From contig NZ_JAAGXA010000002.1 of assembly GCF_010686755.1 (NCBI RefSeq), positions 186,001 to 250,000 of the forward strand: 64,000 bases of DNA. Reading direction: 5' to 3'. Below, piece by piece: positions 6,487-14,782 of this stretch (position 1 is the stretch's first letter; the number at the start of each line of letters is the position of its first letter). A program made the translations under genes and the position numbers. The notes below the pieces were generated by a model. The model did not search any database. It saw nothing but the letters and a program-made list of their open reading frames with translations, and was not told the DNA's origin. Source of the stretch: Nocardioides zeae (GTDB lineage Bacteria; Actinomycetota; Actinomycetes; Propionibacteriales; Nocardioidaceae).

Positions 6487-8993
6487 GCGCGGGCCTCACT
6501 TTCGGTGGATGCTGCGGGGGTTGCCGCAGAGGAGTGCTCGGGGAGGACGGACGCCGGGTCGACCCAGCGCACGCTCTCCGTGCCCGGCATGGTGTTGACG
6601 AGCGGCTCGGGGTACGCCGCGGCGCGGCGCAGGTCGAAGAGCTCGGACGGCGAGATGGGCATCCGCACGATCGGGATGCCCTCGGCGTCCTCGATGGCCG
6701 CCGCGATGGCCGCCGACGTCGGGATGACGCCGGCCTCGCCCGCGCCCTTGATCCCCAGGGGGTTGAGCGGGGAGGGCGTCTCGAGGTGGTCGATGTCGAT
6801 GCTGGTGGGCACCTCGGAGGCGTACGGCATGAGGAAGTCCATGAAGGACGCGTTGGCCAGCTGGCCGGCCTCGTCGTACGCCATGATCTCGTAGAGCGCC
6901 CCACCGACGCCCTGGGCGACGCCGCCGTGGATCTGGCCCTCGACGATGCGGGGGTTGATCATCTTCCCGCAGTCGTGCACGACGGCGTACTTGAGGATCG
7001 AGATCTCCGCCGTCTCCGGGTCGGTCTCCACGATGACGGCGTGGGCGCCGGCCGCGAAGGTCGAGTACGGCGGGGAGTAGTAGTCCGTCTCGTCGAGGCC
7101 GGGCTTCTCCCCCGGCGCGACCGGCGGCTTCGCGTAGTCGACCGGTCCGCCGCCGAACTGGGTGGCGGCCTTGCTGGCCTCGTCGAAGGCGTAGCGCAGC
7201 GGGTTGGACAGCACCGCGACGGTGCCGATGCCCACGGCGGTCGAGGGGTCGCCCTTGACCTGCACCATGCCCTCGACGATCTCGAGGTCGCCCGGGTCGG
7301 CCTCGAGCGCGTCGGCGGCGAGCCGCAGCGTGCGCTCCTTGACCTTGCGGGCCGCGAGCGCGATGGCGCTGCCGCTCATGACGGCGCCGCGCGAGGCGAA
7401 GGTGCCGACGGAGTAGCCGAACCGGCGGGTGTCGCCCGTCGTGACGATGACGTCGGAGAACGGCACGCCCAGCTCGGTGGCGACGATCTGCGCGAACGCG
7501 GTCTGGTGGCCCTGGCCCTGGGAGGTGATGCCGGTGGCGACCTTCACCTTGCCCGAGGTCAGCACCTGCACGTGGCCGCCCTCGTAGGGACCCGGACCGG
7601 TGCCCTCGACGTAGAACCCGAGACCGATGCCGACCTGCCGGCCCTCGGCGCGGGCGTCGGCCCGGATCTTCTCGAACTCGTCCCAGCCGACCAGCGTGCG
7701 CAGCTTCTCGGCGAGCGCCGGGTAGTTGCCCGAGTCGTAGCGCAGCGGCCGTCCGTCCTGGAACATCAGGCCGAAGTCGACCGGGAAGTCCTCGGGCTGG
7801 ATGAAGTTCGCCGCCCGCACGTCGAGGCGGTCCTTGCCCAGGTACTGCGCGATGCGGTCCATCGTGCGCTCCATGGCGTAGACGCCCTGCGGGCGACCGG
7901 CGCCGCGGTACGGCGTCACGAGCACCGTGTTGGTGTAGAGGCTCGTGAAGGTCACCCGGTAGGCGCCCGGCCGGTAGGGGCCGAGCAGCTGGGTGGAGGC
8001 GTTGATCGGCACGATGAGGCCGTAGGGGATGTAGGCGCCGTGGTCGTGGAGGATGTCGACCTCGAGGCCGAGCACGCGACCGTCGTCGTCGAAGCCGACC
8101 TGCACGGTGAGCAGCTGCGCGCGCTCGTGGGCGCTGGAGACGAAGTGCTCGCGCCGGTCCTCGGTCCACTTCACGTCGCGGCCGAGCCGGATCGCGGCCC
8201 ACGGGACCATGATCTCCTCGGGCCACGGGTGCACGATCTTCACGCCGAAGCCGCCGCCGACGTCGGGGGTCACGACGTCGACCTGGGTCAGCTCGAGGCC
8301 GAGCTTCGCCGACACCGCGCCGCGCACGCCGGTCGACGTCTGCGTCGCCGTCCAGAGCGTCAGCTTCTCCTCGTGCGCGTCCCAGCGGGCGTGGACGCCC
8401 TTGCCCTCCATGGGCATGCAGGCGCTGCGCTCGATGTCCCACTCGAAGGTCAGGCGGTGCGGGGCCTCGGCCACCGCGCTGGCGGCGTCGCCGTACGCCT
8501 GGGTGGAGACGGCGGCGGCGTTGCCGGGGATGTCGTCGTAGACGAGCTCCTCGGCCGCGGCCGCCTTGCGGAGACCGACCACGGGCTTGAGCACCTCGTA
8601 GTCGACCTTCACCAGCGCCGCGGCGTCCTCCGCGACGTACCGGTCGCGGGCGATGACCATCGCGACCGCCTCGCCGACGTGGTTCACCGCGTCCTTCGCC
8701 AGGGCGTAGCCGGTGCGCGGGTGGGTGAGGTCGGGGTGCGGGATGAGCAGGGGCAGGGGCTCCGCGGTCGGGCCGGAGAGGTCGTCCCACGTGTAGACGG
8801 CGACGACGCCCTCGAGCTCGTACGCGTCGTAGGGGTCGATGTCGCGGATCCGTGCGCGGGCGTGGGGCGTGCGCACGAACGCGGCGTGGAGGGTGCGGTC
8901 GTCGCCGATGTCGTCGACGTAGCGGCCCTTGCCCGTCACCAGGCGCGGGTCCTCGACGCGCTTGACAGGCTCGCCGAAGCTGCGGGTGCTCAC
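6483..8993 (-). CDS. Molybdenum hydroxylase large subunit (xanthine dehydrogenase/CoxL family, form II)
   Basis: This 836-residue molybdopterin-binding subunit starts at a GTG (8993) that overlaps the CoxS stop; upstream in-frame codons are read-through of that gene. Key motifs are GGGFG near 247-251, the active-site loop PYRGAGR at 361-367, GQGHQTAF and the C-terminal GIKGAGEAGV with the catalytic Glu. The loop is the form II AYRGAGR type, not the AYRCSFR of true CO dehydrogenase, so CO oxidation is unlikely. Such enzymes hydroxylate N-heterocycles or aldehydes. A UraA-like permease, a PucR regulator and a barbiturase homologue nearby make a pyrimidine (or purine) the most likely substrate, as in uracil/thymine dehydrogenase. 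Confidence 0.92.
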   Translation of the reverse strand: MSTRSFGEPVKRVEDPRLVTGKGRYVDDIGDDRTLHAAFVRTPHARARIRDIDPYDAYELEGVVAVYTWDDLSGPTAEPLPLLIPHPDLTHPRTGYALAKDAVNHVGEAVAMVIARDRYVAEDAAALVKVDYEVLKPVVGLRKAAAAEELVYDDIPGNAAAVSTQAYGDAASAVAEAPHRLTFEWDIERSACMPMEGKGVHARWDAHEEKLTLWTATQTSTGVRGAVSAKLGLELTQVDVVTPDVGGGFGVKIVHPWPEEIMVPWAAIRLGRDVKWTEDRREHFVSSAHERAQLLTVQVGFDDDGRVLGLEVDILHDHGAYIPYGLIVPINASTQLLGPYRPGAYRVTFTSLYTNTVLVTPYRGAGRPQGVYAMERTMDRIAQYLGKDRLDVRAANFIQPEDFPVDFGLMFQDGRPLRYDSGNYPALAEKLRTLVGWDEFEKIRADARAEGRQVGIGLGFYVEGTGPGPYEGGHVQVLTSGKVKVATGITSQGQGHQTAFAQIVATELGVPFSDVIVTTGDTRRFGYSVGTFASRGAVMSGSAIALAARKVKERTLRLAADALEADPGDLEIVEGMVQVKGDPSTAVGIGTVAVLSNPLRYAFDEASKAATQFGGGPVDYAKPPVAPGEKPGLDETDYYSPPYSTFAAGAHAVIVETDPETAEISILKYAVVHDCGKMINPRIVEGQIHGGVAQGVGGALYEIMAYDEAGQLANASFMDFLMPYASEVPTSIDIDHLETPSPLNPLGIKGAGEAGVIPTSAAIAAAIEDAEGIPIVRMPISPSELFDLRRAAAYPEPLVNTMPGTESVRWVDPASVLPEHSSAATPAASTESEARA

Positions 8994-9529
8994 GCGTCGC
9001 TCCCCTCGGTGGACTCGGTGGCGCGCTCCTTCTGGATCTCCGCGGCGCGGAGGACGGAGGCGACGATGTTCTGGTACCCGGTGCAGCGGCAGAGGTTGCC
9101 GCCGACGGCCTCGCGGGCCTCCTCGGGCGTCGGGTCGGGGTTCTCCTCGATGAACGCGGAGACGGTCGTGAGGAAGCCGGGGGTGCAGAAGCCGCACTGC
9201 AGGCCGTGGCAGTCGACGAACGCCTGCTGCGTGGGGCTCAGCCGACCGTCCGGCTCCGTGAGGCCCTCGACGGTGGTGACGTCGTGGTCCTCGGCGCTCA
9301 CCGCGAGCATGAGGCAGCTGCGCACGGGCTCGCCGTCGAGCAGCACGGTGCAGGCGCCGCAGACGCCGTGCTCGCAGCCGACGTGGGTGCCGGTCAGGCC
9401 GAGGTCCTGGCGCAGGGCGTCGCAGAGGGTGCGGCGCACCGGCAGCTCGACGCGGCGGGGCATCCCGTTGACGCGGAGCCGCACCTCGAGGTGCTGCTCG
9501 CCGACGTCCGTGTGGTCCGTGCTCGTCAT
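8990..9529 (-). CDS. Molybdenum hydroxylase [2Fe-2S] small subunit (CoxS-like)
   Basis: This 179-residue iron-sulfur subunit has a plant-type cluster (C52, C57, C60, C72 in GCEHGVCGACTVLLDG) and a second cluster with C112, C115, C147 and C149 (QCGFCTPG, NLCRCTGY). This is the complete pattern of the xanthine-dehydrogenase small subunit. It carries electrons from the molybdenum centre to the FAD subunit. ATG at 9529 overlaps the CoxM stop (ATGA) and its own stop overlaps the CoxL GTG, so the three subunits are translationally coupled. Confidence 0.95.
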   Translation of the reverse strand: MTSTDHTDVGEQHLEVRLRVNGMPRRVELPVRRTLCDALRQDLGLTGTHVGCEHGVCGACTVLLDGEPVRSCLMLAVSAEDHDVTTVEGLTEPDGRLSPTQQAFVDCHGLQCGFCTPGFLTTVSAFIEENPDPTPEEAREAVGGNLCRCTGYQNIVASVLRAAEIQKERATESTEGSDA

Positions 9530-10416
9530 GCCCGTGCTCCTTCGGTCGTCGTGATCGCGCGCGCCGCGGCCTCGCGGGTCAGGCGCTTCGTCAGCACCGA
9601 CGCGAGGTGGCGGCGGAAGTCGGCGCTCGCGTGGAGGTCGCCCGGCGGGTCGATCCGGTCGCGCACCCAGTCGCCGAGAGCGGCGTGGTCCACCTCGTCG
9701 TACGCGGTGCCGCGCACCACCTCGGTCAGGTCGAGCACCTCGGGGACGTCGTTGACGGAGACCAGCGAGAGCTTCAGCGAGACGTACTGCTCGGCCTCGT
9801 CCAGCACCGCGACGACGCCGGCGCCGCACATGGCGTAGTCGCCGTGGCGGCGGCAGATCTCGTCGAAGGCGGTGCCGAAGCGCCCCTCCGGGGCCGGGAA
9901 CCACGCCGAGACCGCCAGCTCGTCGTAGCCGAGGCACGACTCCATGGGTCCGACGAAGAAGTCGGCGGCGTCGATGGTGCGCTCGCCGCGCACGGAGCGG
10001 GCGACGACGTGGCCGCCGAGGAGGGCGAGCACGGTCGGCATCTCGGCGGAGGGGTCGGCGTGGGCGAGGCTGCCCACGGTGGTGCCGCGGTTGCGGATCG
10101 TCGGGTGGGCGACGTGGCGCAGCGCCTGGCCGACAAGCGGCACGCGGGCGGCGGCCGCCTCGTCGCGCTCCAGGCGAGCGTGGCGCACGAGGGCGCCGAT
10201 GCGGACCCCGGCGTCGTCGACCTCCAGCGCCGACAACTCGTCCGTCAAGCGGTTGATGTCGACGAGGTGGGCCGGCGAGGCCAGGCGCATGGCCATGACC
10301 GGCACCAGGCTCTGGCCTCCTGCCAGCACCTTCGCGTCCGTGCTGTGCTCCGCGAGCACGTCGAGAGCCTCGGCCACGGTGCGGGGTGCGTGGTAGGTGA
10401 ACTTCGGGGTCTTCAT
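9526..10416 (-). CDS. Molybdenum hydroxylase FAD-binding medium subunit (CoxM-like)
   Basis: This 296-residue protein has the vanillyl-alcohol-oxidase-type FAD fold of the medium subunit: AGGQSLVP (about 32-39) and the motif TIRNRGTTVGSLAHADPSAE in the middle, followed by the CO_deh_flav C-terminal domain. It passes electrons from the FeS subunit to an acceptor. Gene order is M-S-L, as in CO dehydrogenase and caffeine dehydrogenase type operons. A strong hairpin lies in the 88-bp gap between the upstream permease stop and this start. Confidence 0.93.
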   Translation of the reverse strand: MKTPKFTYHAPRTVAEALDVLAEHSTDAKVLAGGQSLVPVMAMRLASPAHLVDINRLTDELSALEVDDAGVRIGALVRHARLERDEAAAARVPLVGQALRHVAHPTIRNRGTTVGSLAHADPSAEMPTVLALLGGHVVARSVRGERTIDAADFFVGPMESCLGYDELAVSAWFPAPEGRFGTAFDEICRRHGDYAMCGAGVVAVLDEAEQYVSLKLSLVSVNDVPEVLDLTEVVRGTAYDEVDHAALGDWVRDRIDPPGDLHASADFRRHLASVLTKRLTREAAARAITTTEGARA

Positions 10417-10434
10417 GGTCTCCCTGTCCGGTGA

Positions 10435-10464
10435 GGGAGGCCTGCACCCTCCTGCAGGCCTCCC
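10435..10464 (-). terminator. Hairpin between permease and CoxM (terminator, attenuator or processing site)
   Basis: GGGAGGCCTGCA (10435-10446), a 6-base loop, then TGCAGGCCTCCC (10453-10464): a perfect 12-bp stem. There is no T-run. Placed inside the operon, it could reduce read-through or stabilise one side of a processed transcript. Confidence 0.5.
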
Positions 10465-10504
10465 CGTGTCCGTGCGGTGTCCGGCTGAGGGCCGGTGGCG
10501 ACGC

Positions 10505-11926
10505 TCAGCGGGCGACGGGTCCCTCCGCCGGGCCGCCGGTCGGGCCGGGGGTGCCGGCGCGGTCGTCGCCCTGGTGGTCGCCGAGCCAGTCCTTGGGGGC
10601 GAACGGCTTGACGGCGTGGTAGGCGATGATGGTCACGATCGTGCCGAGCGCGATGCCGGTGATCGAGAACGAGTCGGTGAACTGGAGCTTGACGTCGCCG
10701 ATGCCGATGACGAGGCCGGCGGCGAGCGGCACCAGGTTGAGCGGGCTGCCGAACGAGACCTTGTTGTCCACCCAGATCTTCGCACCCAGCAGGCCGATCA
10801 TGCCGTAGAGCACGACGGTGATACCGCCGAGCACGCCGCTGGGGACGGCCGAGACGACGGCGCCGAACTTGGGCGAGAAGCCGAAGAGGATCGCGACCAC
10901 GGCGGCGACGTAGTAGGCCGCCGTCGAGTAGACGCGGGTGGCGGCCATGACGCCGATGTTCTCGGCGTACGTCGTCGTGGGCGAGCCGCCGACGAAGCCG
11001 GCCAGCGCGGTGCCCGCGCCGTCGCCCATGAACGCACGGCCCATGTAGGGGTTGAGGTCGCGCTTGGTCATCTCCTCGACGGCCTTCACGTGGCCGGCGT
11101 TCTCGGCGACGAGCGCGATGACGCCCGGCACGATCAGGAGGATGAAGGTCGCGCTGAAGGTCGGCAGGTGGGCACCCGAGAGCACGGTGCCGTCGGCCTG
11201 CGTGATGCTCTCCGGGAAGCCGAACCAGGCGGCGTTCCCGACATTGGCGAAGTTGGCCATCCGGTCGCTCTCGGAGCCGTCGGCTGCGGTCAGCGGGCCG
11301 GAGACCGCGTCGAGGAACCACGAGAAGAGGGTGCCGAAGATGAGGCCCATGAGCACCGCGACGCGGGAGATGAAGCCGCGCACGACGACGGAGACGATGA
11401 TGACGAACACCATCGTGGCGAGTGCCGTCCACTGGTCGGCGGGCCAGTAGATGTTCGCCACGACCGGCGCCAGGTTGAAGCCGATGAGCATGACGACCGC
11501 GCCGGTGACGGCGGGCGGCAGGACCTTGTCGATCATGCGGCCGCCGACGAAGTGCACGAGCACGCCGATGCCGAACAGGATCACGCCGGCCACGAGGATC
11601 GCACCGGTGACGTCGGAGCTCTCGCCGCCCTGCGCGCGGATCGCGCCCGCCGCCGCGACGAACGCGGCGCTGGTGCCCAGGTAGGACGGGATCTTGTCGT
11701 TGACGATCAGCAGGAACAGGATCGTCGCGATGCCGGACATGAGCACGGCGAGCTGCGGGTTGAGGCCCATGATGATCGGGAAGACGAACGTCGCGCCGAA
11801 CATGGCGACCACGTGCTGCGCACCGAGGCCGATGGTCCGGGGCCACGACAGCCGCTCGTCCGGGGCCACGACCCCGCCGGGGGGCGGCGTGCCACCGTCC
11901 CCGTAGAGCGTCCACTTCAAAGCCAT
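10505..11926 (-). CDS. NCS2-family nucleobase permease, UraA-like
   Basis: This 473-residue integral membrane protein has about 12-14 hydrophobic segments. Substrate-site motifs are VAENAGHV (E275, equivalent to UraA E241) and TTTYAENIGVMAATR (E322, equivalent to UraA E290). The TTY-ENIGVMA-TRVYS signature matches uracil permeases of the UraA type rather than xanthine/urate carriers, so I infer proton-coupled uracil (or close pyrimidine) uptake. RBS GAGAGGAGACT precedes the ATG. It lies between the PucR regulator and the molybdenum hydroxylase genes on the same strand. Its substrate is the best available clue to what the pathway degrades. Confidence 0.9.
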   Translation of the reverse strand: MALKWTLYGDGGTPPPGGVVAPDERLSWPRTIGLGAQHVVAMFGATFVFPIIMGLNPQLAVLMSGIATILFLLIVNDKIPSYLGTSAAFVAAAGAIRAQGGESSDVTGAILVAGVILFGIGVLVHFVGGRMIDKVLPPAVTGAVVMLIGFNLAPVVANIYWPADQWTALATMVFVIIVSVVVRGFISRVAVLMGLIFGTLFSWFLDAVSGPLTAADGSESDRMANFANVGNAAWFGFPESITQADGTVLSGAHLPTFSATFILLIVPGVIALVAENAGHVKAVEEMTKRDLNPYMGRAFMGDGAGTALAGFVGGSPTTTYAENIGVMAATRVYSTAAYYVAAVVAILFGFSPKFGAVVSAVPSGVLGGITVVLYGMIGLLGAKIWVDNKVSFGSPLNLVPLAAGLVIGIGDVKLQFTDSFSITGIALGTIVTIIAYHAVKPFAPKDWLGDHQGDDRAGTPGPTGGPAEGPVAR

Positions 11927-12052
11927 CGCAGTCTCCTCTCAAGGGCGGCACGTCCCGCGTGCCCTGGTGCCGTGCTGCCCGAGCATCGGACCGACGTGTG
12001 GCCTCGACCACACGCGGTCCGCTGAGCCTACGGAGGCGCCACCTCCGCTACA

Positions 12053-13804
12053 TCATCGACTTCTGCCAGCGTCACCGCTGCCGCGTTGTGCACTTCTGGC
12101 TACCGAGACACGTTGCGGCAACGCCTCGCTCACCGAACGCAGCGAGAGCGCCTGCAGCGCTACGGCGATGTTGAGCCGCAGGTGCGCGTCGGTGGTGAAC
12201 GGGCCGATCATCCGCTCGAGCTTGGTGATCCGGTAGCGCAGGGTGTTGTAGTGGAAGAGCAGGTGCCGCGCGGTCTCCGCGACGTTGAGGTTGTGGTCGA
12301 GCAGCGCCTGCAGCGTCGTGCGCAGGTCGTCGCTCTCGGGGTCGTCGGAGGCGAGGTCGCCGAGCGTGTCCGCGACGAACCCGGCGAGCTCGGCGGGGTC
12401 GGACACGAGGCTGAGCAGCCGGTGGATGCCGAGGGAGTCGAACTCGACGACGGCGCCCGGGCCCTGCAGCCACCGTCCGACCCGGACGGCGCTCCGCGCC
12501 TGCTCGTACGCCGCGGGCAGGTCCCCCACGTCGGTGAAGACGCGCGAGAGGCCGGTGCAGAAGGTGCGCCGGCCGCCGCCGCCGTCGCCGGCGACGCGCG
12601 TGACGAAGGGCCGCACGACGTCCTGCACGCTGCCGGCCCGGGCCGGGTCGACCCCGAGCACCACGACGACCTCGCCGCCGAGGCCGACGACGGCGGCACC
12701 GGGGTCGGCCGAGCGGACGACGGAGCGCCACGCGGCGAAGAACCGGTCCTGCGGGGGCGCGGCGCCGGCCGCCGGCCGGAAGGGCGGCGGCGGGTCGTCG
12801 TGCTGGGCGACGAGCACCACCGCGGGCCGCTCGAAGCGCCAGCCCAGCATCGCGGCGTGCGCGACGACCTCGTCGGGGTCACCGGCCCGACCGGCCAGCA
12901 CGTCGCGCAGGAAGTCGCCCTCGTACTTGCTCTCGACGGCCGCCAGCTCGCGCTGCTTGGTGATGCTCAGCGCCATGACCGTGGCGGCGCGACGCAGCGC
13001 GTGCTCGTCGGCCGGCTCGAGGACGCGCCGGGTGGCCGTCGCGACGAGGCGGCCGTGGTCCTGGCGCCCGGCCACGACGGGCACGACGATCCGCTGCGGC
13101 GGGCCGTCGCTGAACCCGTAGGCCAGCGTCTCCACCCGCACCCGCCCGGTGGGGTCGCGCTCGAGGCCGTCGTCCTCCCCGATCCCCTCGGGTCCGTGGG
13201 CGGCGCGGCCGGGCTCGGTGCGGTCGGTCTCGACCAGCACGCGCCCGTCGGCCGTGGTGACGAGCACCCGCGCGCCGACGAGCCGCGACACGTGGTCGGC
13301 GACCTCGGCGAGCCCCTCCCCCGCGGTGATCCGCTGGAGCAGCTCGTGGTGGAGGTGCTCGGAGCGGGCCAGCAGCACGCTCTGGCGGTTGAGCACCTCG
13401 GACAGCACGACGGACAGCACGTCGTCGAAGCCGATGTCGGGCAGGGTCAGCACGGGGAACGAGCGGCGCTCCGCCTCCGCCAGCACCCGCTCCGGCAGCG
13501 CGTCGATGTAGCGGCCGAGCTTGATGCCGAGGCCCGCGGCCCCGCGCTCGTCGAGCTCGACGACGAGGTCGACGAGCTGCTCGGGGTCCTCCCGCAGCGG
13601 GTAGCCGGTGGTGAGGAGCAGCTCCTGCTCCCGCATCCACGGCCCGATGTCGGGCACCTCCATCACGTTGAGGCGCTCGATCCGGCGGCGCAGCCCGGCG
13701 GCGCCGGCGACGCAGGTCGTGCCCGCCAGCTCCGGCAGCTCGAGCATCTGGGCGACGGAGATGCCGTAGCCCCAGGACTCCTGCACCGGACGGTCGAAGA
13801 TCAT
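12053..13804 (-). CDS. PucR-family transcriptional regulator
   Basis: This 583-residue regulator has an N-terminal PucR (purine catabolism) domain (SVAQMLELPELAGTTCVAG, REQELLLTTGYPL) and a GGDEF-like/CdaR middle part. A C-terminal HTH_30 domain contains HNLNVAETARHLLFHYNTLRY. PucR-type regulators control nucleobase and allantoin catabolism in response to pathway metabolites. I took the ATG at 13804; an in-frame ATG at 13852 is possible. It is divergent from the DUF2877-FdrA-DUF1116 operon with an 84-bp gap that probably holds shared operators, and it precedes the permease/hydroxylase operon by 126 bp. It is thus well placed to control both arms. Confidence 0.9.
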   Translation of the reverse strand: MIFDRPVQESWGYGISVAQMLELPELAGTTCVAGAAGLRRRIERLNVMEVPDIGPWMREQELLLTTGYPLREDPEQLVDLVVELDERGAAGLGIKLGRYIDALPERVLAEAERRSFPVLTLPDIGFDDVLSVVLSEVLNRQSVLLARSEHLHHELLQRITAGEGLAEVADHVSRLVGARVLVTTADGRVLVETDRTEPGRAAHGPEGIGEDDGLERDPTGRVRVETLAYGFSDGPPQRIVVPVVAGRQDHGRLVATATRRVLEPADEHALRRAATVMALSITKQRELAAVESKYEGDFLRDVLAGRAGDPDEVVAHAAMLGWRFERPAVVLVAQHDDPPPPFRPAAGAAPPQDRFFAAWRSVVRSADPGAAVVGLGGEVVVVLGVDPARAGSVQDVVRPFVTRVAGDGGGGRRTFCTGLSRVFTDVGDLPAAYEQARSAVRVGRWLQGPGAVVEFDSLGIHRLLSLVSDPAELAGFVADTLGDLASDDPESDDLRTTLQALLDHNLNVAETARHLLFHYNTLRYRITKLERMIGPFTTDAHLRLNIAVALQALSLRSVSEALPQRVSVARSAQRGSGDAGRSR

Positions 13805-13875
13805 GGGCGACAGTTGTCCAGAGTCACCGTGATCCTTGGCACTTTCGTACATGGGGGGACCGTACCCGCTCCGGC

Positions 13876-13881
13876 TAGCGT
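13876..13881 (+). promoter_or_regulatory. -10 box of the DUF2877/FdrA operon (near-leaderless)
   Basis: TAGCGT lies 7 bases before the GTG at 13889, the spacing of actinobacterial leaderless promoters, and the GTG has no Shine-Dalgarno. TTGGCA at 13836-13841 is too far to be its -35. Confidence 0.5.
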
Positions 13882-13888
13882 CCGTGCG

Positions 13889-14782
13889 GTGACCTCCGCA
13901 GCCGACGCCGACCTCGCGCTGGGCGGCCGGGTGGCCGGACCGCCGCGGGAGCTGCGGGTCGCCCTCGCGGCCCGCGCCGCGGCGTACCTCGTCGACGCCG
14001 GCACGGGCCAGCCCGCCTGCGCGGTCGTCGAGCACGACGCCGTGGTCGTGCCCGACGCGGTGCGGCTCCCGCTCGGCCTCGCCTGGGAGCACGTGCTCGC
14101 GGCCCGCACCACCCACCCGGTCCTGCTCGGCGACGCCGTCCTCCGCTGCGGGGACGTGGTCGTGCCCGTCCGCGCCCACACCGACAGCCGCCTGCGGGTC
14201 ACCGACCCCGACGCCGCCGACCCGGCGAGCGCGGCCCGGCGCCTGGCCGCGGCCCGCGAGCGCGTCGCCGCACGGACCGCGGCCACCGACTCCCCCTGGC
14301 CCGCCGTGACCCACGCCTGGACCGGGGGCCACGCCACCCCGGCCGCCCTGGTCGCCGACGCGCCGACGCTGATCGGCCGCGGCCCCGGCCTCACCCCGAC
14401 CGGCGACGACCTCTGCTCCGGCGTGCTGCTCGTGCACCGGGTGCTCGGCACGCCCGGCACCGACGCGGCGGCCGCCGCCGTGCTCGACCTGGCCCGCACC
14501 CGCACCACGACGGCCTCCCGCCTGCTCCTCGCCGCCGCGGCCGAGGGGCGCGCGACCCCCGCCGTACGGCGCGTGCTCACCACCCTGCTCGCCCCCGGTC
14601 CCGGGGACCCCGAGGTCACTGGCGCCCTCGGGGTCCTCGACCGCCACGTCGCCGCCCTGCTGGCCCTCGGCCACACGTCGGGCGCCGACCTGGCCGACGG
14701 GATCCGCGACGGCCTGCTCGCCGTCGCCGCCTCCCGCTCCCTGCTCTCCCCCGTGCCGTCCACCGAGAGGAACTGCGCATGA
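13889..14782 (+). CDS. DUF2877 protein (AllH/YlbF-like, oxamate transcarbamylase component)
   Basis: This 297-residue protein carries the family signature GRGPGLTPTGDDLCSG near residue 170. DUF2877 corresponds to E. coli YlbF (AllH), which with FdrA (AllF) and YlbE (AllG) makes oxamate carbamoyltransferase in allantoin breakdown. The GTG start is 7 bases after a TAGCGT -10 box, so the message may be leaderless. The stop overlaps the FdrA start (ATGA). The trio DUF2877-FdrA-DUF1116 is complete here. Its partners elsewhere in the locus (ring-opening amidohydrolase, carbamate kinase) fit a role in phosphorolysis of an acyl-urea. No catalytic residues can be assigned with certainty. Confidence 0.82.
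   Translation: MTSAADADLALGGRVAGPPRELRVALAARAAAYLVDAGTGQPACAVVEHDAVVVPDAVRLPLGLAWEHVLAARTTHPVLLGDAVLRCGDVVVPVRAHTDSRLRVTDPDAADPASAARRLAAARERVAARTAATDSPWPAVTHAWTGGHATPAALVADAPTLIGRGPGLTPTGDDLCSGVLLVHRVLGTPGTDAAAAAVLDLARTRTTTASRLLLAAAAEGRATPAVRRVLTTLLAPGPGDPEVTGALGVLDRHVAALLALGHTSGADLADGIRDGLLAVAASRSLLSPVPSTERNCA

Noticed and set aside
6534..9554. A plus-strand open frame of about 1,000 codons opposite CoxL and CoxS
   Set aside because: Antisense to three well-supported subunits with complete cofactor motifs; its translation is low-complexity Arg/Gly/Val/His and shows no domain.
6483..10416. Annotation as aerobic carbon monoxide dehydrogenase
   Set aside because: The active-site loop is PYRGAGR (form II), not AYRCSFR, and the neighbours point to nucleobases.
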